NCBI RefSeq assembly: GCF_003751605.1
Contig: NZ_RJVJ01000004.1
Coordinates: 1-64,000, forward strand
Reading direction: 5' to 3'
Origin: Kitasatospora cineracea
Lineage (GTDB): Bacteria; Actinomycetota; Actinomycetes; Streptomycetales; Streptomycetaceae
Length of the DNA stretch: 64,000 nt
The notes below the pieces were generated by a model that did not search any database, was not told where the DNA came from, and was given only the letters and a program-made list of their open reading frames with translations. Every line of letters starts with the position of its first letter. The first letter of the stretch is position 1. The position numbers and the translations under genes were made by a program. Shown in pieces: positions 22,588 to 30,991 of this stretch.

Positions 22588-24492
22588 ATGACGGGACAGG
22601 TGCGCGCGCAAGTACTGGTGGTCGGGGGCGGGCCGGTGGGCCTGCTGACCGCGGCGGAGCTGGCCGGGCAGGGGGTCCGGACGGTGGTGCTGGAGGCGGC
22701 CGGGGCGGTGTCGGAGCAGCCGAAGGCCACCACCCTGCACGCCCGGGTGGTGCAGAGCCTGGTGCGGCGCGGCTACCTGGAGCCGCCCGCGGCCGACGGC
22801 GCGGTCAGCCGCTCCTTCCACTTCGCCGGGATACCGGGCCTGTCGGTGGCGGCCCCGGCCGAGGAGCCCGCGCCGATCCTCAAGCGCCCCCAGGCCGACC
22901 TGGAGCGGCTGTTCGAGGCCCGGGCCCGGGCCTCGGGCGCCCGGATCATGCGCGGGTACCGGGCGGTCGAGGTGCGCACCGGCCCGGACGGGGCGCAGGT
23001 GACGGCCGAGGGCCCGCACGGCCCGGTCCGGATCGGCGCCGACTACCTGGTGGGCGCCGACGGCGCGCACAGCCTGGTGCGGGAGCGGGCCGGCATCGGC
23101 TCCTCGACCGCGCCCGCGACGGTCGCGGCCCTGGCCGGCGAGGTCACCCTCGCCGACCCGGCCGCGCTGGCCCCCGGCTGGCACCGCACCCCGCGCGGCT
23201 GGATCGTCTGCACCGCACTGCCCGGCGGCCGCACCTACCTGCGGGTCCTGGACTGCACGGGGGCCGCCCCGGACCGCCGGCCGCCCGCCCCGGAGGAGCT
23301 CAGACGCCAGACCGCCCGGATCGCGGGCCGCGACGTCCCGATGACCGACATCCGCTGGCCCAGCCGGTTCAGCGACTTCTCCCGGCTGGCCGACACCTTC
23401 CGCTCCGGGCGGGTCCTGCTGGCCGGGGACAGCGCGCACGTGCACTTCCCGATCGGCGGCCAGGGCCTGGGGACGGGCCTGCTGGACGCCGTCAACCTCG
23501 GCTGGAAGCTCGCGCTCACCGTGCGCGGCCTGGCCGGGCCCCGGCTGCTGGACAGCTACGACCCCGAGCGCCGGCCCGCCGCCCGGCGGGTCATCGACAA
23601 CACCCGGGCGCAGCTCGTCCTGATGAACCCGGACCCGTTCCTGGACCCGCTGCGCGGGCTGCTCGGCGACCTGGTGGAGGCGGCCGGGCCGGCCGGCGGC
23701 TACCTCGGCGGCCTGATCAGCGCCCAGGACACCGTGCTGCCGGCCCGCACCGACGGGGCCTCGGCCTGGGAGGGCCGGTTCCTGCCCAACACCCGGCTGG
23801 CGACCACGGACGGGGAGACCGACGTGGTGCGGCTGCTCGGGCCGGGCCGGCCGGTGCTGCTGCTCGCGGGCGAGCGGGGCGGCCGGTACCTGGCCGAGGC
23901 CGGGCCCTGGGCGGGCCTGCTGTCGGTGGTGCGGACCGCCCGGGCGGACGCGCTGCCGGAGCCGGCGCTGCTGGTGCGGCCCGACGGCTACCTGGCCTGG
24001 GCGGCCGGCGGCGGCGGGCTGGGGCAGGCGCTGGAGGCGCACTTCGGCGGCCGCCCGCAGGCGTCCGCCGCCCGCCGGGGCGGGGTCCGCGCCGGGGCCC
24101 GCGGTGCCGGGCCGGGCGGGCCGTTACCGCCGCCGCACGGGTACCGGCGCTCAGCCCGCGGCCGGGACGGCCGTCAGCTCGGCGAACACCCGCGCACCCC
24201 GGTCGGGGGCGATGTCCAGGGAGGTCAGGACGGAGGACAGCATCACGCTGGGCAGCAGGTGCCGCAGCAGGCTGGCGATCCGCTCGGGCAGGTCCTGATA
24301 GTCGGTCAGCACCTGGGACATCTGCTGGATTCCGGCGAAGGCGCCCACCGCCACCGAGGAGGTCTCCTCGGGCACGACGTGCGGCAGCAGCTCGCCCTGG
24401 GCCTGGGCCCGTTCGAACACGTCCCTGACCGCCGTCTGCCAGCCGCGGAACGGCGCGGTGCGGTCGAGCCCGGTGGCCTCCATGTCCAGTGA
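22588..24492 (+). CDS. FAD-dependent aromatic hydroxylase with antisense C-terminal extension
   Basis: The protein is a class A flavin monooxygenase of the polyketide hydroxylase type: dinucleotide fold VLVVGGGPVGLLTAAEL at residues 9-25, DG motif YLVGADGAHSLVRE and FAD-binding GRVLLAGDSAHVHFPIGGQG. The family C-terminus ends normally near EALEAHFGG (about 24055). The frame then continues about 145 codons without family similarity, antisense to the receptor gene at 24151-24801. The functional stop may have been lost, or the tail may be real but nonconserved. GTGGGGGAGCC precedes ATG 22588. It uses NAD(P)H and O2 to hydroxylate or epoxidise an aromatic polyketide. An ARE-like site upstream ties it to the signalling system. 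Confidence 0.8.
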   Translation: MTGQVRAQVLVVGGGPVGLLTAAELAGQGVRTVVLEAAGAVSEQPKATTLHARVVQSLVRRGYLEPPAADGAVSRSFHFAGIPGLSVAAPAEEPAPILKRPQADLERLFEARARASGARIMRGYRAVEVRTGPDGAQVTAEGPHGPVRIGADYLVGADGAHSLVRERAGIGSSTAPATVAALAGEVTLADPAALAPGWHRTPRGWIVCTALPGGRTYLRVLDCTGAAPDRRPPAPEELRRQTARIAGRDVPMTDIRWPSRFSDFSRLADTFRSGRVLLAGDSAHVHFPIGGQGLGTGLLDAVNLGWKLALTVRGLAGPRLLDSYDPERRPAARRVIDNTRAQLVLMNPDPFLDPLRGLLGDLVEAAGPAGGYLGGLISAQDTVLPARTDGASAWEGRFLPNTRLATTDGETDVVRLLGPGRPVLLLAGERGGRYLAEAGPWAGLLSVVRTARADALPEPALLVRPDGYLAWAAGGGGLGQALEAHFGGRPQASAARRGGVRAGARGAGPGGPLPPPHGYRRSARGRDGRQLGEHPRTPVGGDVQGGQDGGQHHAGQQVPQQAGDPLGQVLIVGQHLGHLLDSGEGAHRHRGGLLGHDVRQQLALGLGPFEHVPDRRLPAAERRGAVEPGGLHVQ

Positions 24493-24801
24493 GAGGCGCA
24501 CGCCGGCCCGGACCATCGGCTCGGTCTGCAGCCGGTGCGCGTGGGTGAAGCACATGTCGACGAACTCCTGCGTCCGGCAGGGGCGTTCGGGGATGACGAG
24601 CTTCATGTCCTGCTCGGCCAGTACGCCGTGCGCCAACTCCTCCTTCGACTGGAAGTGGAAGTACAGCGCGCCCTTGGTCACTCCGGCGGCGGCGAGGATC
24701 TCGGCGATCGTCGCCGCCTGGTAGCCGCGCTCCTCGAAGACCTGCGCCGCAGCTTTCAGGATGGCCCCGCGCGTGCGGGTGGCCCGGTCTTGTGTTGCCA
24801 C
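24151..24801 (-). CDS. Gamma-butyrolactone receptor-like repressor (ScbR family), copy 2
   Basis: The 216-residue protein has the receptor HTH AEILAAAGVTKGALYFHFQSKEELAHGVL and family patterns in the ligand domain (EPMVRAGVRLSLDM, GELLPHVVPEET, GIQQMSQVLTDY). The start is GTG 24801, chosen because AGGAGGCACA precedes it; the frame stays open upstream without similarity. An ARE-like site lies about 45 bases upstream. AfsA copy 2 follows upstream on the same strand, so this is the second AfsA/receptor pair of the window. Its 3' half is overlapped by the readthrough tail of the hydroxylase at 22588. Confidence 0.88.
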   Translation of the reverse strand: MATQDRATRTRGAILKAAAQVFEERGYQAATIAEILAAAGVTKGALYFHFQSKEELAHGVLAEQDMKLVIPERPCRTQEFVDMCFTHAHRLQTEPMVRAGVRLSLDMEATGLDRTAPFRGWQTAVRDVFERAQAQGELLPHVVPEETSSVAVGAFAGIQQMSQVLTDYQDLPERIASLLRHLLPSVMLSSVLTSLDIAPDRGARVFAELTAVPAAG

Positions 24802-24842
24802 TGTGCCTCCTCGACCTGGTGGGGCAAGGCCGATTGTCGTCC

Positions 24843-24866
24843 AAAAAAACCGCGTAGTTTGTATCT
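24843..24866. promoter_or_regulatory. ARE-like site upstream of receptor copy 2
   Basis: AAAAACCGCGTAGTTTGTAT, an AT-flanked element with half-site AACCG and GTTTGTAT, about 45 bases before the GTG start on the minus strand. It is suited to autorepression. Confidence 0.65.
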
Positions 24867-25039
24867 TAAGGCGCGACACGACGCTGTGAGCAAGGCCGTC
24901 CGTACCGATCGTTCGGAAAACGTCCGGCAATTGGTGGGTAAAGGGACGCACGACGCCCGTCGGCGGAGGACGCCGACGGGCGGGGGCGGAGCGGACGGGG
25001 CCTGCGACGGCCGGCACGGGGAGCGGCCGCGGGGGCCGG

Positions 25040-26023
25040 TCAGCGGGCGGGGGGTGCTCCGGTCACGGTCGCGGTGAAGGCCGGCTCGCCGAACTGGTGG
25101 CCCGTCACCAGCACGGCCGGGGCGTCGCCCGGGAGCCGGACGGCCTCGATCGTGCAGGGCGCGTCCAGTTCGACGTAGCGCTTGAACTCGGCGCCGAGCG
25201 CGACCGGCAGGAAGTCCTGGCAGTCCAGGGTGGCCGCGGCGGCCTGCCGGGCGGCCTCGACGAGCAGCATCCCGGGGGCGTGGTCGAGCGGGTGGTCGAA
25301 GATCACCGGGTGCCGGGTGTCCACCCGCAGCTGCCAGCGGCCGGGCTCGCCGACCGGGGAGAGCACCACGTCGGTGGGGGACATCCGCCCCACGGTCTGC
25401 GGCGCGGTCGGGGCGGTCAGCGGCAGCTGGCCGGCGCGGCCGAGGGCCCGCTCGCCCCGCAGCCGCCGGTACACCTCGGGCGCGGCGCAGGTGAAGGAGG
25501 CGCCGCCGGTCACCGCCACCCGCCCGTCACGGCGCAGCACGACCCGGTAGCGGCCGCCGGCGAGTCTGCGGCCGCGCAGCCGGACCTCCTCGAAGCAGAC
25601 CTCGAGGTCGATCGAGGCCGGCGCGTCCCCGATCCGCAGCTGCTCGGGCTCGACGGTGAAGGCGCAGTCCCACATGAGGAACTGGTGGTCCAGCGGGACG
25701 CCGAACTCGGTGTGGGCCAGCAGGGTGCCGATCTGGCGGATCGTCTCGATGGCGATCAGCGGGTCGTGGTACTCGCCCCGGACGGGGGTGAAGAAGCTGT
25801 GGCCGCGAGGCCACTGGGCCCGGGCGGTGAAGCGGGTGTCGTCGGTGCGGCTCCACTCGGTGAGCAGCACCTCGGCGACAGCGGCCCGGTGGACGAACTC
25901 CTTCGGGACGGTAGTGGTCAGCGAGACGGGAGAAAGCTCCCCCACCCGTCGGGGTTGGGGGATCGTCACCCGGTGTCCGGTGCTGATCACGGTCCGATCC
26001 TGGTGGTCTGTGCGCACGGACAT
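25040..26023 (-). CDS. AfsA-family signal synthase, copy 2
   Basis: The 327-residue protein carries both AfsA repeats. The first has KEFVHRAAVAEVLLTEW, AQWPRGHSFF, PLIAIETIRQIGTLLAH and HQFLMWDCAF. The second has PVIFDHPLDHAPGMLLVEAARQA, the intact DHP..H..GM..EAARQ motif. This is the length and motif set of ScbA/AfsA. ATG 26023 (MSVRTD) has AGGGGGC upstream and is preferred over an upstream ATG at 26086. The product should make a butyrolactone-type signal precursor. An ARE-like element precedes it, and it lies next to receptor copy 2. It is closer to canonical enzymes than copy 1. Confidence 0.92.
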   Translation of the reverse strand: MSVRTDHQDRTVISTGHRVTIPQPRRVGELSPVSLTTTVPKEFVHRAAVAEVLLTEWSRTDDTRFTARAQWPRGHSFFTPVRGEYHDPLIAIETIRQIGTLLAHTEFGVPLDHQFLMWDCAFTVEPEQLRIGDAPASIDLEVCFEEVRLRGRRLAGGRYRVVLRRDGRVAVTGGASFTCAAPEVYRRLRGERALGRAGQLPLTAPTAPQTVGRMSPTDVVLSPVGEPGRWQLRVDTRHPVIFDHPLDHAPGMLLVEAARQAAAATLDCQDFLPVALGAEFKRYVELDAPCTIEAVRLPGDAPAVLVTGHQFGEPAFTATVTGAPPAR

Positions 26024-26071
26024 GCTGCCCCCTGGCGTGTCGAATGGCGTTACGGTCAGATCGCTGAGAGT

Positions 26072-26098
26072 GAAGATATATACCATCCGGTTTTATTT
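26072..26098. promoter_or_regulatory. ARE-like site upstream of AfsA copy 2
   Basis: GATATATACCATCCGGTTTTAT: an ATACC half-site and a GGTTTTA half-site, 50-75 bases before the AfsA start. The flanks are AT-rich in otherwise GC-rich DNA. Confidence 0.65.
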
Positions 26099-26638
26099 CC
26101 AGCGATACGCGACCAAGACTCGGTCATCTTCGGGCCGGACCTCGAGCGGGCGCCTCTCCCTTGAGCGGTTCCCTAGCCCGACTCTAGGCCAATGGCCTTG
26201 CAGCGCACGGCCATCGGGGCAGGCTGGGGGTGTCGCCCCGAGGGTGCGGCAGGTGTCCGGCCACCTCCCCCGAGGGGGGCGCGCCGCCGGCTCCGGGGCG
26301 GTCGAAGCGGCTGTCCGGCCGCGTTCCGCAGGCCGGACGGGGGCGTTGGCGGGCACGGAGCGCCTCGAAACAGACCGTTCGTTCTGAAAAGGTGGATCAA
26401 TGGCAAGGGCGGGGGCCTCGAGGATGGCCGGATTCCGGGGGGCCGCTGCCCTTGAATGAGGCTCAAGGCTGTGACCTGCGGGTTCTTCTGCAGCCTCAAG
26501 ATGAACAAAACGGCATGGACGGTTTGGTATTGACAAACCGGCCGTCCCGTTTTCTACTGATCGAGTGTCAGGGCGGTACGTGTGAACGGATCTTGAGGGA
26601 CCTGACGGACCATCACTCACGTACGTACAGGAGGCGAC
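26099..26638 (+). promoter_or_regulatory. Long leader of the SARP gene with a candidate promoter
   Basis: No gene is convincing in this 540-base segment. At 26530-26560 a -35-like TTGACA overlaps ACAAACCGG, an ARE-like half-site, with a weak -10 candidate (TCTACT or TACTGA) 17-19 bases on. Earlier parts are GC-rich without clear signals apart from scattered TCAAGG/CTTGA words near 26450-26510. Confidence 0.4.
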
Positions 26639-27460
26639 ATGGACATCGCTGTTCTGGGCGCGTTGGACGTCAGGGAACGCGGGACGTCGGTGACGCCCAC
26701 CGCGCCCAAGCCACGACAGGTCCTGGCCCTGCTGGCCCTGCACGCCGACCGGGTGGTACCGGTGGCGTCGCTGGTCGAGGAACTGTGGGGGCGGACCCCT
26801 CCGCGCAGCGCCCGCACCACGCTGCAGACGTACATCCTGCAGCTGCGCGAGCTGATCGACGCGGCCCTGCCCGACGACGACCCGCGCACCGCCAAGGACG
26901 TGCTGAGCACCTCGCCCGGCGGCTACCTGCTCAACACCGCGGGCGGCGCCAGTGACGTGCGCGAGTTCGAGCGGCAGGCCGGCCTGGGCTACCGGGCCAT
27001 GGACGCCGGCGACTTCGCCGGGGCCGCCCGCGAACTGCGCGACGCGCTCGCCCTGTGGACCGGCTCCGCCCTCGCCGACGTGCAGACCGGCCCGCAGCTG
27101 GAGATACAGCGTCAGCGGCTGGAGGAGACCCGGCTGTGCGCGCTCGACCAGCGGATCGAGGCCGACCTGCGGCTGGGCCGGCACCGCGAGCTGCTCGCCG
27201 AGCTGACCGTGCTGGTCAACCGGCACCGCACCCACGAGAACCTGCACGGCCAGTTCATGCTGGCGCTGCACCGCTCGGGCCGGCGCTCCGAAGCCCTCGA
27301 GGCCTACCAGCGGCTGCGCAACGCCCTGGTGCGGGAGCTGGGCCTGGAGCCGTCCTCGGCCCTGCGGCGGCTGCAGCGCTCGATCCTGACCGCCAGCCCC
27401 GAACCCGCGCTCCACCCGGTCCCGGCCGGGACCGGGGAGCGGTTCAGCCGCCTGAGCTGA
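26639..27460 (+). CDS. SARP-family pathway activator 1
   Basis: The 273-residue protein has the SARP layout. The N-terminal OmpR-type winged helix (VLGALDVRERGTSVTPTAPK, then RQVLALLALHADRVVPVASL and TTLQTYILQLRELI, residues 1-100) precedes a bacterial transcriptional activation domain rich in helices to about residue 250. SARPs bind heptamer direct repeats with an 11-bp period and recruit RNA polymerase to biosynthetic promoters. AGGAGGCGAC precedes the ATG. A long leader contains an ARE-like half-site overlapping the candidate promoter, so receptor control is likely. It is closely similar in size and sequence pattern to the SARP at 33204. Confidence 0.92.
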   Translation: MDIAVLGALDVRERGTSVTPTAPKPRQVLALLALHADRVVPVASLVEELWGRTPPRSARTTLQTYILQLRELIDAALPDDDPRTAKDVLSTSPGGYLLNTAGGASDVREFERQAGLGYRAMDAGDFAGAARELRDALALWTGSALADVQTGPQLEIQRQRLEETRLCALDQRIEADLRLGRHRELLAELTVLVNRHRTHENLHGQFMLALHRSGRRSEALEAYQRLRNALVRELGLEPSSALRRLQRSILTASPEPALHPVPAGTGERFSRLS

Positions 27461-27564
27461 CGCCGCCGGGCCCGCGCCGGGCCGGTCCGCGGGTGCGCCG
27501 CGGACCGGGCGGGCGCGGACCGCAGGCCGGGCCGCCGCCCGGGAACGAGAGAAGGAGGCACGCG

Positions 27565-28197
27565 ATGCAGGCCAGATCCGAGCGCACCCGCCGCAAACTG
27601 GTGCGGGCCGGTGCCGAGACCTTCGACCGCAGCGGCTACGCCAGCGCGACCCTGGACCGGATCGCCCGGCAGGCCGGTGTCACCAAGGGGGCGCTGTACT
27701 TCCACTTCGGCTCCAAGGGCGAACTGGCCGACGCGGTGCAGGAGCAGGCCCTGGAACTGCTGGAGGGCTTCCTGGCCGGCCAGGAGGCCGCTGGCGGGGA
27801 GCCGCTGCAGCGGCTCATCGACCTGACGTACTGGCTGGCCCGCTCCCTGCACCAGGAGGCGGTGGTCCGGGCCGGCTGCCGCCTCGGCAGCGAGCGCGCC
27901 GACCGGGCGGCGTCCGACGGCGACGTGCGCCGGACCTGGACGGCCGAGACGGTGCGGCTGCTGGAGCGGGCCCAGCAGGACGGGGCGCTGCGCCGGGACC
28001 CGGGCGGGCCCAGCCCGCGGACGCTGCTGACCGTCGTGGTGTGCGGGCTCGAGGTGCTGGCCGGCAGCGGGCTGCCGCTGCCGGAGCTGCTGCGCCGCAC
28101 CGGCGAGCTGTGGGACTGGCTGCTGCCCGCGCTGGTGCCGGCCGGCCGTCCGGCCCGCTACCGGATCCGGGAGGCGGGCGTCGCCGTGGCGGTGTGA
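27565..28197 (+). CDS. TetR-family regulator, butyrolactone-receptor-like, copy 3
   Basis: The 210-residue protein has the family HTH IARQAGVTKGALYFHFGSKGELADAV and the ligand-domain pattern LIDLTYWLARSLHQEAVVRAGCRL seen in ArpA-type receptors and pseudo-receptors. GAAGGAGGCACGCG precedes the ATG. It is about 100 bases downstream of SARP 1 and may be cotranscribed with it. No palindrome is seen immediately before it. Sequence position between a SARP and tailoring genes resembles pseudo-receptors that respond to the antibiotic or its intermediates. Confidence 0.85.
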   Translation: MQARSERTRRKLVRAGAETFDRSGYASATLDRIARQAGVTKGALYFHFGSKGELADAVQEQALELLEGFLAGQEAAGGEPLQRLIDLTYWLARSLHQEAVVRAGCRLGSERADRAASDGDVRRTWTAETVRLLERAQQDGALRRDPGGPSPRTLLTVVVCGLEVLAGSGLPLPELLRRTGELWDWLLPALVPAGRPARYRIREAGVAVAV

Positions 28198-28327
28198 GGC
28201 CGGGGCCGGGGTGCGGCCGTGACGGGTGTGACGCGGGTCACGCGGGATTCCGGGGGCGGGCTGTCACATCGCCGCCGCGCCGTCCGTCAGCGCAGTGCAA
28301 GTGAGCGCAGAGCCGAAGGAGCCCGGG

Positions 28328-28798
28328 ATGGAAGCCCGTTTCGCCTACTACAGCACCGCCACCGGCGGGAAGTTCACCAAGGCCATCAACTCCGCGGGCC
28401 GGGTGATCACCGAGTCGGGCCTCCCCGCCGCCACCCAGCACATGGTGCTGCTGCGGGCCAGCCAGATCAACGGCTGCGGGATGTGCACCGACATGCACTA
28501 CAAGGACGCCGTGCACGCCGGGGACCAGCCGGAGCGGCTCAACCTGGTCGCGGCCTGGCGCGAGGCCACCGTGTTCACCGAGGCCGAGCGCGCCGCGCTG
28601 GAGCTCACCGAGGAGGCCACCCGGATCGCCGACGCGGCCGGCGGGGTCAGCGACGCGGTGTGGGCGAACGCCGCCGCGCACTACGACCAGGAGCAGCTCG
28701 CCGCGCTGGTCTCGGCGATCGCCCTGATCAACGCCTACAACCGGATGAACGTGATCTGCCGGACGCCCGCGGGGAGCTACCAGCCCGGTCAGTGGTGA
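28328..28798 (+). CDS. AhpD/carboxymuconolactone-decarboxylase-like protein
   Basis: The 156-residue protein carries the AhpD core: MVLLRASQINGCGMCTDMHYKDA with Cys about 50, Cys 53 and His 57, the CxxC...H proton-relay motif of alkylhydroperoxidase-like proteins. GAAGGAGCCC precedes ATG 28328. Family members reduce peroxides or act as disulphide relays. In a cluster rich in flavin hydroxylases a protective role against peroxide leakage is possible, but this is inference. It is followed by a strong terminator. Confidence 0.85.
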   Translation: MEARFAYYSTATGGKFTKAINSAGRVITESGLPAATQHMVLLRASQINGCGMCTDMHYKDAVHAGDQPERLNLVAAWREATVFTEAERAALELTEEATRIADAAGGVSDAVWANAAAHYDQEQLAALVSAIALINAYNRMNVICRTPAGSYQPGQW

Positions 28799-28848
28799 GT
28801 CGTCGGCACGGCACCTCCCGCGGACGGGACCTCCCCCTCCGCCCGCGG

Positions 28849-28900
28849 GAGCGCCGGCGGGGCGGGCCGCAACTCGGTGCGGCCCGCCCCGCCGGCGCTC
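28849..28900. terminator. Strong hairpin terminator
   Basis: Perfect 23-base arms (start GAGCGCCGGCGGGGCGGG) around a 6-base loop, 50 bases after the AhpD-like gene. Confidence 0.85.
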
Positions 28901-29047
28901 GGTGCCGTCCCGCGCCGCCCGAAAAAACAAAAGGACTGACCGGTTTCCTTCAGTCGTCCTCCGTGCGTTCTGAACGGTTCCTCAAGCGCTTCTGCGGTGC
29001 CTCTATAGCCGGGTGGCGGACGGTGTTCGAAAGCCGGAGGAGGCGGA

Positions 29048-29254
29048 ATGGGCGGTTCGGAGACCGGGATGCTTGCGCTGCGGGTCGAGCGCGGCCGGGC
29101 CAGTGACGAGGAACTCGCCGTCGTCATGGCGGTGTTGTGGTCGGCAGTGGCCGGACGGAGTGCTCCGTCCGACGGTGCGGAGACCCCGAACGTTCCGCTG
29201 TGGCGGCCCGAGCGCCCCGTCGTCGCGCACCGCCCGCCGCACAACTGGCGATAG
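29048..29254 (+). CDS. Acyl-CoA carboxylase epsilon subunit, copy 2
   Basis: The 68-residue protein contains the epsilon signature LRVERGRASDEELAVVMAVL, directly comparable to LHILHGSPTPDELAVLTAVL in copy 1. GGAGGAGGCGGA precedes ATG 29048. It comes before the beta subunit gene, the reverse of the order in copy 1. The gap to the beta gene is 124 bases and holds an ARE-like site, so the two may also be transcribed separately. It should assemble the beta subunit with a chromosomally encoded alpha subunit. Confidence 0.85.
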   Translation: MGGSETGMLALRVERGRASDEELAVVMAVLWSAVAGRSAPSDGAETPNVPLWRPERPVVAHRPPHNWR

Positions 29255-29312
29255 GACCGAGCAGTCTTTTGTCTATGGCAGATTTGCGTGCGCGCCGCGC
29301 TTCCCCACATAG

Positions 29313-29335
29313 AAACCGCTCAGATGGTTTGTTAT
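29313..29335. promoter_or_regulatory. ARE-like site before carboxylase beta copy 2
   Basis: AAACCGCTCAGATGGTTTGT has AAACC and GGTTT half-sites in receptor-site spacing, ending about 45 bases before the GTG start of the beta subunit. Confidence 0.6.
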
Positions 29336-29378
29336 GGTGAGGGCGCTCGATCGGGCCGCACCATGGGGAGGTTGTGTC

Positions 29379-30980
29379 GTGACTGTGGTAAATGACCTTG
29401 TCCACGCCTCGATCGAAGTGACCGAGGCGGCGGACTCGCACGGCCAGGTGGCCGAACTGCACGCGATCCGCGCGCAGGTGCTCGCCGGGCCGAGCGAGAA
29501 GGCCACCGAGGCGCAGCACGCCAAGGGCAAGCTGACCGCCCGGGAGCGGATCGCCCTGCTGCTCGACGAGGACTCCTTCCGCGAGGTGGAGCCGCTGCGC
29601 CGGCACCGCGCCCAGGGCTTCGGCCTCGAGTCCAAGAAGCCCTACACCGACGGCGTGATCACCGGCTGGGGCAAGGTCGAGGGCCGCACGGTCTTCGTCT
29701 ACGCGCACGACTTCCGGATCTTCGGCGGCGCGCTGGGCGAGGCCCACGCCCAGAAGATCCACAAGATCATGGACATGGCCCTGGCCGCGGGCGCCCCCCT
29801 CGTCTCCCTCAACGACGGGGCCGGCGCGCGCATCCAGGAGGGCGTCTCGGCGCTGGCCGGCTACGGCGGCATCTTCCAGCGCAACACCAAGGCCTCCGGC
29901 GTCATCCCGCAGATCTCCGTCATGCTCGGCCCGTGCGCCGGCGGCGCGGCCTACTCCCCCGCGCTCACCGACTTCGTGTTCATGGTCCGCGAGACCAGCC
30001 AGATGTTCATCACCGGCCCGGACGTGGTCAAGGCCGTCACCGGCGAGGAGATCACCCAGAACGGGCTCGGCGGCGCCGACGTCCACTCCGGCACCTCGGG
30101 CGTGGCGCACTTCGCGTACGACGACGAGGAGACCTGCATCGCCGAGGTGCGCTACCTGCTGTCGATGCTGCCGCAGAACAACCGCGAGTACCCGCCGTGC
30201 GTGCCGTGCACCGACCCGCAGACCCGGCGCTCCGAGGTGCTGCTGGACCTCGTCCCGGCGGACGGCAGCCGCCCCTACGACATGGCCGAGGTGATCGAGG
30301 AGATCGTCGACGACGGCGAGTACCTCGAGGTGCACGAGCGCTGGGCGCGCAACCTCATCTGCGCGCTGGCCCGGCTCAACGGCATGGTCGTCGGCATCGT
30401 CGCCAACCAGCCGTCCACCCTGGCCGGCGTGCTGGACATCGAGGCCAGCGAGAAGGGCGCGCGCTTCGTGCAGATGTGCGACGCCTTCAACATCCCGATC
30501 GTCACGCTGGAGGACGTCCCCGGCTTCCTGCCCGGCGTCGGCCAGGAGCACGGCGGCATCATCCGGCGCGGCGCGAAGCTGCTCTACGCCTACTGCAACG
30601 CCACGGTGCCGCGGATCTCGGTGATCCTGCGCAAGGCGTACGGCGGCGCCTACATCGTGATGGACTCGCAGTCCATCGGCGCGGACCTGTCGTTCGCCTG
30701 GCCGACCAACGAGATCGCCGTGATGGGCGCCGAGGGCGCCGCCAATGTCATCTTCCGCCGTGACATCGCCGCCGCCGAGGATCCCGAGGCGATGCGTGCG
30801 CAGAAGATCAAGGAGTACAAGAGCGAGCTGATGCACCCGTACTACGCGGCCGAGCGCGGCCTCGTGGACGACGTCATCGACCCGGCCGAGACCCGCGAGG
30901 TGCTCATCCGCTCGCTCGACATGCTCCGCAACAAGCATGTCGACGCTCCCGCCCGGAAGCACGGCAACCCCCCGCAGTAA
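29379..30980 (+). CDS. Acyl-CoA carboxylase beta (carboxyltransferase) subunit, copy 2
   Basis: The 533-residue protein matches copy 1 along its whole length, with KGKLTARERIALLLDEDSF, SLNDGAGARIQEGV, GPCAGGAAYSPAL, DVPGFLPGV and AYGGAYIVMDSQSIGADLSF. It carboxylates acetyl- or propionyl-CoA from carboxybiotin for polyketide extension. GTG 29379 with GGGGAGG upstream is chosen over a GTG two codons later. A receptor-like TetR gene follows 11 bases after the stop, so they are cotranscribed. Having two beta/epsilon pairs in one cluster suggests high precursor demand or two different acyl-CoA products. Confidence 0.93.
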   Translation: MTVVNDLVHASIEVTEAADSHGQVAELHAIRAQVLAGPSEKATEAQHAKGKLTARERIALLLDEDSFREVEPLRRHRAQGFGLESKKPYTDGVITGWGKVEGRTVFVYAHDFRIFGGALGEAHAQKIHKIMDMALAAGAPLVSLNDGAGARIQEGVSALAGYGGIFQRNTKASGVIPQISVMLGPCAGGAAYSPALTDFVFMVRETSQMFITGPDVVKAVTGEEITQNGLGGADVHSGTSGVAHFAYDDEETCIAEVRYLLSMLPQNNREYPPCVPCTDPQTRRSEVLLDLVPADGSRPYDMAEVIEEIVDDGEYLEVHERWARNLICALARLNGMVVGIVANQPSTLAGVLDIEASEKGARFVQMCDAFNIPIVTLEDVPGFLPGVGQEHGGIIRRGAKLLYAYCNATVPRISVILRKAYGGAYIVMDSQSIGADLSFAWPTNEIAVMGAEGAANVIFRRDIAAAEDPEAMRAQKIKEYKSELMHPYYAAERGLVDDVIDPAETREVLIRSLDMLRNKHVDAPARKHGNPPQ

Positions 30981-30991
30981 ATGGAGCGCTG

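Noticed and set aside
29124-30962. Long minus-strand frame opposite carboxylase beta copy 2
   Set aside because: Same antisense shadow composition as at 2157-3944. The plus strand encodes an unmistakable carboxyltransferase.
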